A DNA stretch of 5,334 bases. It comes from Anaerolineales bacterium. Its GTDB lineage: Bacteria; Chloroflexota; Anaerolineae; Anaerolineales; Villigracilaceae. The notes under the pieces were generated by a model. The model was given only the letters and a program-made list of their open reading frames with translations. It was not told the origin of the DNA and searched no databases. Every line of letters begins with the position of its first letter. The first letter of the stretch is position 1. Positions 1 through 5,334 of the stretch are shown in pieces. The stretch is from assembly GCA_015489255.1 (NCBI GenBank), contig WGAD01000229.1, positions 1 to 5,334 of the forward strand. Reading direction: 5' to 3'. Both the position numbers and the translations under genes were made by a program.

Positions 1-1133
1 AGCAGGCGCTGGCCGACCTGGAAGCCACGCGCCAAACCCTCGACGGCCTGCTCCACCCCAACGATGCCTGCCTGATCCACGATTTCAACCTGGAAACCCG
101 CGCCCCCTTCAGCGCGCGCCCTTCCGCCCCCTACCGCATGGACATCGCGCTGACGTACCGTTGCAACAACGATTGCGCGCACTGCTACAACGCCCGCGCC
201 CGCCGCTTCCCGGAACTGGACACCGACGCCTGGAAGCGCGTTCTCGACCGCCTGTGGGAACTGGGTATTCCGCACATCGTCTTCACCGGCGGCGAACCCA
301 CCCTGCGCAACGACCTGCCGGAACTCATCGCCCATGCCGAAAAGAACGGACAAATCACCGGTTTGAACACCAACGCCCGCCGCCTGCAAGACCGCCGCTT
401 TGTGGATGCGTTGGTCCACGCCGGGCTGGATCACATCCAGATCACCGTCGAATCCAGCGACCCGCAGGTGCACGATCGCATGGTGTTGGCCCGCGGCGCC
501 TGGAAACAAACCATTGCCGGGTTGAAAAACGCGCTCGACAGCCCGCTCTTCGTCATGACCAACACCACCATGCTGCGCGAAAACCTGCACACCATCCCCA
601 ACACGCTAGACTTCCTCGCCGAACTGGGTGTGCCCACCGTGGGGATGAACGCACTCATCTACTCAGGGCACGGCGCCACTGTCGGCACCGGACTGCGTCA
701 TGAGGAATTGGCGCCGTTGCTGGAGATCGCCAAAGCCAAAACCACCCGCCACAATCAGAAACTCATCTGGTACACCCCCACCCAATACTGCCATTTCGAC
801 CCCACCAGCGCCGGCCTCGGCGTCAAGGGCTGTACGGCGGCATTGTATAATATGTGCCTGGAACCCAACGGCGACGTTCTGCCCTGCCAGTCGTATTATC
901 AATCGCTGGGCAACATCCTGCGCGACGACTGGCCGCAGATCTGGGAACACGATCTGGCCGTCTGGCTACGAGAACGGCGTTACGCCCCAGAAGCCTGCCA
1001 CAGCTGCGCCATCTTCTCGGAATGCGGCGCCGGTTGTCCCCTGGAACTGGAGGCTCGTCAGCCTGCCCTGATCCCCGTAGATGCCCTCACCGCTTCGCCG
1101 CCGTCTGTTCCGGTCAACTTCTATTTGGATTGA
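1..1133 (+). CDS. Radical SAM/SPASM protein with probable N-terminal PqqD-like domain (5' end outside window)
   Basis: The reading frame is open from the first full codon at base 3 to TGA at 1131-1133, so the gene is cut by the window edge. The ATG at 138 is most likely an internal methionine: it lies only 8 codons before the first cluster cysteine, and the 45 codons before it align without gaps to the second radical SAM protein (3246-4397). Counting M at 138 as residue 1, C9, C13 and C16 form the CxxxCxxC motif that binds the SAM-cleaving 4Fe-4S cluster, and GGEPT is at 51-55. The C-terminus carries a SPASM-type auxiliary-cluster pattern: C232-x12-G-x4-C250, then C287-x2-C290-x5-C296-x3-C300. 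The usual last SPASM cysteine is absent; C240 and C218 are extra. The family performs radical chemistry, often on peptides and sometimes on other substrates. The substrate is unknown here, but the lipid genes follow after 18 bases. Confidence 0.93.
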   Translation, partial: QALADLEATRQTLDGLLHPNDACLIHDFNLETRAPFSARPSAPYRMDIALTYRCNNDCAHCYNARARRFPELDTDAWKRVLDRLWELGIPHIVFTGGEPTLRNDLPELIAHAEKNGQITGLNTNARRLQDRRFVDALVHAGLDHIQITVESSDPQVHDRMVLARGAWKQTIAGLKNALDSPLFVMTNTTMLRENLHTIPNTLDFLAELGVPTVGMNALIYSGHGATVGTGLRHEELAPLLEIAKAKTTRHNQKLIWYTPTQYCHFDPTSAGLGVKGCTAALYNMCLEPNGDVLPCQSYYQSLGNILRDDWPQIWEHDLAVWLRERRYAPEACHSCAIFSECGAGCPLELEARQPALIPVDALTASPPSVPVNFYLD

Positions 1134-1151
1134 AAGGGCTTTTCTGGCAAT

Positions 1152-1766
1152 ATGGCTAACCTTGTCACCCTCTCCCGCTTCCCGTTGATGCTGCTTTACG
1201 TCGTCATGCTCTATTCGCAAAACCCGGTGGTTCTCTACTGGGGCGTGCCCTTCGTCATCCTCATCTTCCTGCTCGACGGGCTGGACGGAAAGATTGCCCG
1301 CGCCCGCCAGGAGACCAGCCTGCTGGGAAGCACGCTGGATATCGCCACCGACCGCGCCTTTGAACTGGTGTTGTGGACTGTGTTCGCCCACATCGGCCTG
1401 ATCCCTATCGCCCTGCCCATCATCGCCATCATCCGCGGCACCACGGTAGACGCGGTTCGCGCGGTGGGCATGAGCCGTGGCGAAGCCGCTTTTGACCAAG
1501 TGCGCCACCCTGTCAGTCGGTTCATCGTCTCATCCCGCTTCATGCGCGATATCTACGGTTTGCTCAAAGGATTCAGCTTTGCTTTTTTCACCTATACGGA
1601 AGGCCTGAAGCTCTCCGCCAGCCCTCATGCCGATCTGGCAGTTCTCGTCAGCCAGATCCTGGCCTGGGCCACCATTAGCCTGACCATCGTCCGCGGGTTG
1701 CCCGTCCTGATCGAAGCCTATCCCCTGCTGCAAAACCCGCCAAAAGCCAAAAGCGCGCAATCATGA
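1152..1766 (+). CDS. CDP-alcohol phosphatidyltransferase family protein (PgsA-like)
   Basis: A 204-residue integral membrane enzyme of the CDP-OH-P transferase family, which exchanges CMP of CDP-diacylglycerol for an alcohol or sugar-alcohol phosphate. The complete family signature Dx2DGx2ARx8Gx3Dx3D is present: D42, D45, G46, A49, R50, G59, D63 and D67. The four aspartates bind metal and serve catalysis. Hydrophobic segments lie at about 11-21, 26-41, 72-96 and 161-184, as expected for this membrane family, and the size is typical. R95 to R103 (RGTTVDAVR) recalls the R-x-x-x-V-x-x-x-R pattern of glycerophosphate-type enzymes, but the acceptor (glycerol-3-phosphate, inositol phosphate or another) cannot be fixed from sequence alone. 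The start at 1152 is the first ATG after the preceding stop; the only Shine-Dalgarno-like run, AAAGGG near 1133-1138, is rather distant. The stop overlaps the next start (ATGA at 1763), suggesting coupling with the acyltransferase. Confidence 0.92.
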   Translation: MANLVTLSRFPLMLLYVVMLYSQNPVVLYWGVPFVILIFLLDGLDGKIARARQETSLLGSTLDIATDRAFELVLWTVFAHIGLIPIALPIIAIIRGTTVDAVRAVGMSRGEAAFDQVRHPVSRFIVSSRFMRDIYGLLKGFSFAFFTYTEGLKLSASPHADLAVLVSQILAWATISLTIVRGLPVLIEAYPLLQNPPKAKSAQS

Positions 1767-2674
1767 ATTTCCAAAAGTTTGCCAACAGCCGCTATGGTGT
1801 GCAGGCCAGCATGTGGCTTGGGGAACATCTCTCCCCGGCCCGCGCAGAAAAGCTCAGCTGGTTCATCGCCCGGCAACTGGCGCGCCACAAAACCTGGGCC
1901 ATGCCCCGCGCCGTTCGGCTCAACCAGTGGATGATCAGCGGGCGCACCCTGCGCGGCGAGGAACTGCAACGCGCCACCGAAGCCGTCTTTGCCCACACGG
2001 GACGCTGCGTTTCCGATCTCTACCGTGTTTTGCGCTCGCCAGAGGCCATCAAGCGCTCCGTGTCCCTCGATTCCTTCCTCAGCCGCTGGATTGAAATCAG
2101 CCGTCAGAAACGGGGCATTTTCGTCGTCGCCCCACACATGAGCAACTTCGACCTGGTGCTCCAGGCAGCGGCCTGGCACGGCCTGGACATCACCGCCCTG
2201 GCGTATGGTCAGCCCACCAGCGGCTACGACCTGCAAAACGAAATGCGCCGCCGCGCCGGTGTCAAAATCGTGCTGGCACGCAGCCGTGAAGATGAAGACC
2301 AGGTGATCGAGATCTTGCGCCGCGGCGGCATGGTCGTCACCGGCATCGATCGCCCCATCCGTCGCAAGCGGCACACCCTGCACTTTTTCGGCCACCCCGC
2401 CCCTCTGCCAGCCGGTCACATCCGCATGGCGCTGGCCGCCGACGCCGAGATCATGGTCGCCGCGCCTTATCTGGACGAAAACACCGGCCTCTACGGCGTG
2501 GAAATCAGCGAACCCTTCGACCTCATCCGCTCGAACGATCCGCACCACACGCTCGTGCGCAACGCAGAGCGGGCGCTGTCTATCATGGAAACCTTTATCC
2601 GCCGCCGCCCACACCAATGGCTGATGTTCTACCCCGTCTGGCCACAGTTTCTTGACGAGGTGGATCAACTGTGA
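1763..2674 (+). CDS. LpxL/HtrB-PatA type lysophospholipid (lipid) acyltransferase
   Basis: A 303-residue protein resembling the LpxL/HtrB/PatA family, which transfers a fatty acyl chain to a glycolipid or lipid A-type acceptor at the cytoplasmic face of the membrane. The catalytic Hx4D motif is clear: H125 to D130 (HMSNFD), preceded by a hydrophobic strand (GIFVVAP). Family-like later segments are GIDRPI around 194-199, a LHFFG block at 206-210 followed by a P-x-P-x-G turn, and PHQWLMFYPVWP at 283-294, which resembles the P-x-Q-W-x-W end motif of LpxL. Length is normal for the family (about 300). The start codon overlaps the phosphatidyltransferase stop and has no evident Shine-Dalgarno, which fits coupled translation. 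Following a CDP-alcohol phosphatidyltransferase, it recalls the pgsA-patA order of the actinobacterial phosphatidylinositol mannoside cluster, so it may acylate the product of its neighbour. The acceptor and acyl specificity are not visible. Confidence 0.87.
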   Translation: MNFQKFANSRYGVQASMWLGEHLSPARAEKLSWFIARQLARHKTWAMPRAVRLNQWMISGRTLRGEELQRATEAVFAHTGRCVSDLYRVLRSPEAIKRSVSLDSFLSRWIEISRQKRGIFVVAPHMSNFDLVLQAAAWHGLDITALAYGQPTSGYDLQNEMRRRAGVKIVLARSREDEDQVIEILRRGGMVVTGIDRPIRRKRHTLHFFGHPAPLPAGHIRMALAADAEIMVAAPYLDENTGLYGVEISEPFDLIRSNDPHHTLVRNAERALSIMETFIRRRPHQWLMFYPVWPQFLDEVDQL

Positions 2675-3234
2675 ACCTGGTTCTCATCGGAGCGCCGCTT
2701 TTTCTGCTGGGCTTCCTGCACCGCCGCCCCCTGCCCGCCCGCTACGATGCCGCCGTCTTTCGCTGGCTGCATCGGCGCATCTGGCGCGCTTATCCGCTTT
2801 TTCGGGTGTTGTGGCCGCTTGGCACCACGCCGGCCATGCTCTTTTTTCTCTTTGCCTTGCTGCTTTTCCGCTGGCCGCTCGGCCTGATCGCCAGCGCCGC
2901 TTACGCCCTGGCCGCCCTCCTGGAACGCGGCACCAAGCTGGCCTTGCGCCGCCAGCGGCCTTTCCGGGCGCTTGCCAACGTCCACATGACTCAACCCCGT
3001 CCACCGCACGACCCCTCCTTCCCCAGCGGCGACGCCCTGCGCGTCTGGTTCGTGGCCGGCGTCCTGGCCGTCTGGCTGGGCGGGAGCGCGCCGCTGACCC
3101 TGGCGGCCGTTATCCTGGCAGCGCTCGTCAGCCTGGGGCGCATCGGGCTGGGCGCGCATTATCCCCTGGATGTGCTGGCCGGCAGCGGATTGGGCTTGTT
3201 CTTTGCTGGCCTGTTGTCCTTTTTCCTGGCTTGA
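2671..3234 (+). CDS. PAP2-family membrane lipid phosphatase with variant PSGD motif
   Basis: A 187-residue polytopic membrane protein starting with GTG; its GTGA overlaps the stop of the acyltransferase, and a GAGGTGG run ends 8 bases before it. All three PAP2 motifs are recognisable: Kx6RP at K89-P97, PSGD at P118-D121, and Rx5Hx3D at R157, H163 and D167. H163 and D167 form the catalytic nucleophile pair. The second motif is normally PSGH, so the histidine acid is replaced by D121, and the usual serine before R157 is glycine. About six hydrophobic segments (about 2-16, 50-66, 69-84, 124-137, 139-155, 168-186) fit the family. PAP2 enzymes dephosphorylate lipid phosphates such as phosphatidate, phosphatidylglycerophosphate or polyprenyl diphosphates. 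Beside a CDP-alcohol phosphatidyltransferase, removal of a phosphate from that enzyme's product is the simplest proposal. Substrate and activity are inferred. Confidence 0.88.
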   Translation: MNLVLIGAPLFLLGFLHRRPLPARYDAAVFRWLHRRIWRAYPLFRVLWPLGTTPAMLFFLFALLLFRWPLGLIASAAYALAALLERGTKLALRRQRPFRALANVHMTQPRPPHDPSFPSGDALRVWFVAGVLAVWLGGSAPLTLAAVILAALVSLGRIGLGAHYPLDVLAGSGLGLFFAGLLSFFLA

Positions 3235-3240
3235 GGGAGG
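3235..3240 (+). promoter_or_regulatory. Strong ribosome binding site of the degenerate radical SAM gene
   Basis: GGGAGG directly follows the PAP2 stop codon and stands five bases before ATG 3246. It decides the start: the frame is open far upstream through the PAP2 gene, but only this ATG has a Shine-Dalgarno, and it gives a protein beginning at the PqqD-like domain. Confidence 0.75.
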
Positions 3241-3245
3241 CTGTT

Positions 3246-4397
3246 ATGACCTTGCTTGCGCGCATCCGCAATCTCTTTGCCACGCCGGCACCCCTGCCCG
3301 CGGGTCTCCACCACCGGGCCGTGCAACGCCCCGATGGCGCCCCCGGGCGAGTCCACCTGCGCCTGCACAATGACGGCAGCGGTCTTCTCGTCCTCAACGC
3401 CGCCACCGTGCTGCACCTGAACCGCACGGCGGCAGAATATGCCCTGCATTTCGTCAGAGGCAGCACACCGGACGAAGCCGCCGCCGCGATTGCCTCCCGC
3501 TACCGCATCGGTCGCCAACAAGCGCGTGCCGATTATTTGGATTTTCTGGAGCGCATCGAAACCTTGTTGGCCCGCGAAGACCTGGACCCGGTCTCCCGGC
3601 TGGATTTCGAACGCATCGAACCCGGGCAAGCCGATCTGCCAGCGCCGCTGCGCCTGGACTGCGCCCTCACTTACCGCTTGCCACCAGAAACCCCGCCCAC
3701 GCTGGCGCCGCAGCGCCGCGTTTCCCGGGAACTCAGCACCGAAGAATGGAAAACCGCCCTCGAAACGGCCTGGGCATTTGGCATCCCGCACGTCACCTTC
3801 ACCGGCGGCGAACCCACTCTACGGCCAGACCTAAACGAACTCATCGCCTTCGCCGAAGGACTCGGGCAAGTTACCGGCCTGCTGACCGACGGCCTGCATC
3901 TGCGTGACGGCGCTTACCTGGAGGCCCTCCTGCAAAGCGGATTGGATCACCTGCTGATCCTCCTCCAGCCAGATTTGCCCGCCTGTTGGCAGGCCATTGA
4001 AACAGTCACCCCGAAAGATATCTTCACCTCCGTCCACCTGACCCTGACCCCGCAAACCGCCGTCCAGGCGCCCGAACACATCCGTCGTCTGGCGGCAATG
4101 GGCGTTAACGCCGTATCGCTCAGCGCCACCAGCCCAGAGCTGGACGCCGCCCTGAACGCCGCCCGTGAAACCCTGGCCGAACAAGGCCTGGCCCTCACCT
4201 GGGATCTGCCAGTGCCCTATTCGGCCATCAACCCCATCGCCCTGGAAACCGAAGCCCCGCCAGGCTGCGCCTGCCTATACGTTGAACCAGATGGCGACGT
4301 TTTGCCCGCTCAGGGTATGGCTGAACACATCCTCGGCAACCTGCTCACCACCGATTGGCCTGCACTTTGGCAAAAAGCCAGGGAGGTAAACCAATGA
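3246..4397 (+). CDS. PqqD-like domain fused to a degenerate radical SAM domain lacking the Fe-S cysteines
   Basis: A 383-residue paralogue of the radical SAM protein at the start of the window. Residues about 25-108 look like a PqqD/RRE-type winged-helix domain (LVLNAATVLHLNRTAAEYAL, then a helix-rich part up to LLAR). Residues about 135-320 align with the radical SAM barrel; A177-L212 matches E41-L76 of the first protein at 26 of 36 positions, including GGEPT at 187-191. The cluster cysteines are all replaced: C9, C13 and C16 of the paralogue correspond to L145, T149 and T152. In the SPASM part, C341, C343 and the EPDGDVLP segment survive, but the Gx4C cysteine is A355. The protein ends before the Cx2Cx5Cx3C block. 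It therefore should not cleave SAM in the usual way. The frame is intact and well expressed by its Shine-Dalgarno, so it is probably a functional pseudoenzyme, not a decaying gene. A partner, scaffold or substrate-binding role beside the active paralogue is inference. Confidence 0.9.
   Translation: MTLLARIRNLFATPAPLPAGLHHRAVQRPDGAPGRVHLRLHNDGSGLLVLNAATVLHLNRTAAEYALHFVRGSTPDEAAAAIASRYRIGRQQARADYLDFLERIETLLAREDLDPVSRLDFERIEPGQADLPAPLRLDCALTYRLPPETPPTLAPQRRVSRELSTEEWKTALETAWAFGIPHVTFTGGEPTLRPDLNELIAFAEGLGQVTGLLTDGLHLRDGAYLEALLQSGLDHLLILLQPDLPACWQAIETVTPKDIFTSVHLTLTPQTAVQAPEHIRRLAAMGVNAVSLSATSPELDAALNAARETLAEQGLALTWDLPVPYSAINPIALETEAPPGCACLYVEPDGDVLPAQGMAEHILGNLLTTDWPALWQKAREVNQ
4381..4387 (+). 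promoter_or_regulatory. Ribosome binding site of the PilZ gene
   Basis: GGGAGGT lies six bases before ATG 4394, inside the last codons of the degenerate radical SAM gene. It supports 4394 over an in-frame upstream ATG at 4355, which has no such site and would add 13 residues overlapping the preceding gene. Confidence 0.7.
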
Positions 4398-4753
4398 CAA
4401 AAGACCGTCGTCAGTACCAGCGCACGGAATTGATCACCTACTCGCGCGTGTACGACCAGGACAAAGGCCGTTTTCTTGGTTACGTTTGCGACATGTCTCC
4501 CAGCGGGTTGATGACCATCAACGACAGCCGGGTAGAACCAGGGAGTGAAGTCATCCTCAAAATTGAGGTGCCGCCGCTTCCCATTCCGGCCCGCACCTGG
4601 CTGCGCATCCCCGCGCGGGCAGTCTGGTGCCAGCCAGACCTGGACCCGAACAAAGTCAACATTGGCTGGCAATTCCTCAACACCAGCGCCGAAGACCAGG
4701 AGATCATCGCCGCCATCCTCGCCAACTACGATTTGTATGAAAACCAATTCTGA
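4394..4753 (+). CDS. Single-domain PilZ protein (c-di-GMP receptor)
   Basis: A 119-residue cytoplasmic protein consisting of one PilZ domain. The two c-di-GMP binding motifs are intact: RxxxR at R6-R10 (RRQYQR) and DxSxxG at D33, S35 and G38 (DMSPSG). The rest has the alternating beta-strand pattern of the PilZ barrel (for example EVILKIEVPP and NIGWQFLN) and a short C-terminal helix. Proteins of this type bind cyclic di-GMP and transmit the signal by contacting a partner. No output domain is attached, so the partner must be another protein. The start forms an ATGA overlap with the stop of the degenerate radical SAM gene and has its own Shine-Dalgarno, so it is probably co-transcribed with it. 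This places the lipid/radical SAM cluster under possible c-di-GMP influence, which is inference. Confidence 0.92.
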   Translation: MTKDRRQYQRTELITYSRVYDQDKGRFLGYVCDMSPSGLMTINDSRVEPGSEVILKIEVPPLPIPARTWLRIPARAVWCQPDLDPNKVNIGWQFLNTSAEDQEIIAAILANYDLYENQF

Positions 4754-5261
4754 ACCGCCCAGGCCCATCTCTCATTCTTACTGGGTGGTTCCCGGGCGTT
4801 TCCTGGCCGGTCAGAGTCCTGCGCGCTTCAAACGAAAGCACACCCGGCAACGCCTGACCGCCTTTTTGCAGCAAGGCTTCGATCTCTTCCTCGACCTGAC
4901 GACCGAAGGAGAACTGCCCCCTTACGCGCCCCTGCTCTATCAGCTGGCTGCGGAGACCCAACAGCCAGTGGAGTGGGAACGCCACCCTATCGGCGACTTT
5001 GGTCTTCCCACCCCGGCGCAGATGACCGCGCTGCTCGACCGCATCGATCGGGCGCTGGCGGCTGGCCGCAAAATCTACCTGCATTGCTGGGCGGGGATTG
5101 GCCGCACCGGCACCGCCGTCGGTTGCTACCTGGTGCGCCACGGCCTGACCGGCGAGGCGGCGCTGGAACAAGTCGATCGCTGGTGTTTCTATGCCCGCTC
5201 CCCCGAGACTGCCGCCCAGCGGGATTTCATCCGCCACTGGAAACACCATGACGCCGCTTGA
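4737..5261 (+). CDS. Cys-based protein tyrosine / dual-specificity phosphatase family protein
   Basis: A 174-residue cytoplasmic protein with the Cx5R phosphatase signature HCWAGIGRTGT: nucleophile C117, phosphate-binding R123, and H116 before the cysteine. D87 in HPIGDFGLP is the likely general acid of the mobile WPD-type loop. The N-terminus (SYWVVPGRFLAGQSP) and C-terminus (SPETAAQRDFIRHW) fit a compact bacterial PTP/DSP form, somewhat like CDKN3. Members remove phosphate from Tyr/Ser/Thr; relatives such as PTPMT1 act on phosphatidylglycerophosphate, so a lipid substrate is possible in this lipid gene context but is not shown by the active-site sequence. The start at 4737 overlaps the end of the PilZ gene by 17 bases in another frame and has no clear Shine-Dalgarno, suggesting coupled translation. 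It is the only ATG in frame close before the conserved S-Y-W-V segment. Confidence 0.9.
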   Translation: MKTNSEPPRPISHSYWVVPGRFLAGQSPARFKRKHTRQRLTAFLQQGFDLFLDLTTEGELPPYAPLLYQLAAETQQPVEWERHPIGDFGLPTPAQMTALLDRIDRALAAGRKIYLHCWAGIGRTGTAVGCYLVRHGLTGEAALEQVDRWCFYARSPETAAQRDFIRHWKHHDAA

Positions 5262-5334
5262 CTGGCACGCCCGTTTCCGACAGCAAGCCGGCTGGACCTC
5301 GTCCCTGCGCCGTCACCTTTTTGCACAATTGAAC
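5248..5334 (+). CDS. Start of a probable class I SAM-dependent methyltransferase (3' end outside window)
   Basis: An ATG at 5248 opens a frame without stops to the window end (29 codons), overlapping the phosphatase gene by 14 bases. The visible peptide, MTPLDWHARFRQQAGWTSSL followed by RRHLFAQLN, resembles the N-terminal helices that precede the SAM-binding motif I in class I methyltransferases of Chloroflexota. The glycine-rich SAM motif itself is not in the window. The call rests on resemblance from memory; the continuity of the overlapping gene pattern supports that this is a real gene. Confidence 0.55.
   Translation, partial: MTPLDWHARFRQQAGWTSSLRRHLFAQLN

Noticed and set aside
846..851. 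A perfect TATAAT hexamer that could be an internal promoter -10 box
   Set aside because: It lies inside the SPASM coding region, and the bases about 17 upstream (TCAAGG) do not resemble TTGACA; one A/T-rich hexamer is expected by chance.
1134..1151. Possible small RiPP precursor gene near the radical SAM genes
   Set aside because: The non-coding gaps (18 and 11 bases) are too short for any precursor peptide; if one exists it must be outside the window.
1718..2668. Long open frame on the minus strand (316 codons) opposite the acyltransferase
   Set aside because: It mirrors a gene with clear family motifs, its translation has no recognisable domain, and long antisense frames are common in GC-rich DNA.
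2652..3245. Upstream extension of the second radical SAM gene from 2652
   Set aside because: This stretch lies in another frame across the PAP2 gene, its translation is a low-complexity Ala/Arg/Pro string, and ATG 3246 has a strong Shine-Dalgarno.
3246..4397. The second radical SAM gene as a decaying pseudogene
   Set aside because: The frame is uninterrupted, the Shine-Dalgarno and coupled PilZ start are intact, and the SAM-binding block is well conserved, which is unlike random decay.
4545..4736. Upstream extension of the phosphatase gene to 4545
   Set aside because: It overlaps the conserved PilZ gene in another frame and encodes Ser/Pro/Arg-rich shadow sequence; family similarity begins after ATG 4737.

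Overview
The window is a tightly packed, single-direction (+) gene cluster from a GC-rich bacterium. It holds eight genes with almost no non-coding DNA: two gaps of 18 and 11 bases, and otherwise start/stop overlaps of 4 to 17 bases. The protein style (short radical SAM/SPASM proteins with a PqqD-like front domain, a small PilZ protein, a tyrosine-phosphatase-like protein with an S-Y-W-V start, and a methyltransferase beginning RFRQQAGWT) most resembles Anaerolineae-type Chloroflexota. That placement is recognition from memory and is only moderately secure.

Layout. Bases 1-1133 hold the 3' part of a radical SAM/SPASM enzyme whose true start lies upstream of the window. Bases 1152-3234 hold three membrane-lipid genes in a row: a CDP-alcohol phosphatidyltransferase, an LpxL/PatA-type lipid acyltransferase and a PAP2-type lipid phosphatase. 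Bases 3246-4397 hold a second PqqD-radical SAM protein, clearly a paralogue of the first. It has lost all three cysteines of the radical SAM cluster and most of the SPASM cysteines, yet keeps the GGEPT SAM-binding segment. Bases 4394-4753 encode a PilZ (c-di-GMP receptor) protein, 4737-5261 a Cys-based tyrosine/dual-specificity phosphatase, and from 5248 the beginning of what is probably a SAM-dependent methyltransferase.

How they may work together. The overlaps suggest one operon with translational coupling. The lipid genes form a plausible path: attach a polar head group to CDP-diacylglycerol, acylate the product, and remove a phosphate. The most interesting point is that these lipid genes sit between an apparently active radical SAM enzyme and its cluster-less paralogue. 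This suggests a two-component system in which the dead paralogue acts as a partner, scaffold or substrate-binding subunit, possibly modifying a lipid or a membrane-associated peptide. That interpretation is inference; the paralogy and the loss of cysteines are directly visible. No RNA genes, mobile elements, CRISPR arrays, terminators or convincing promoters were seen.
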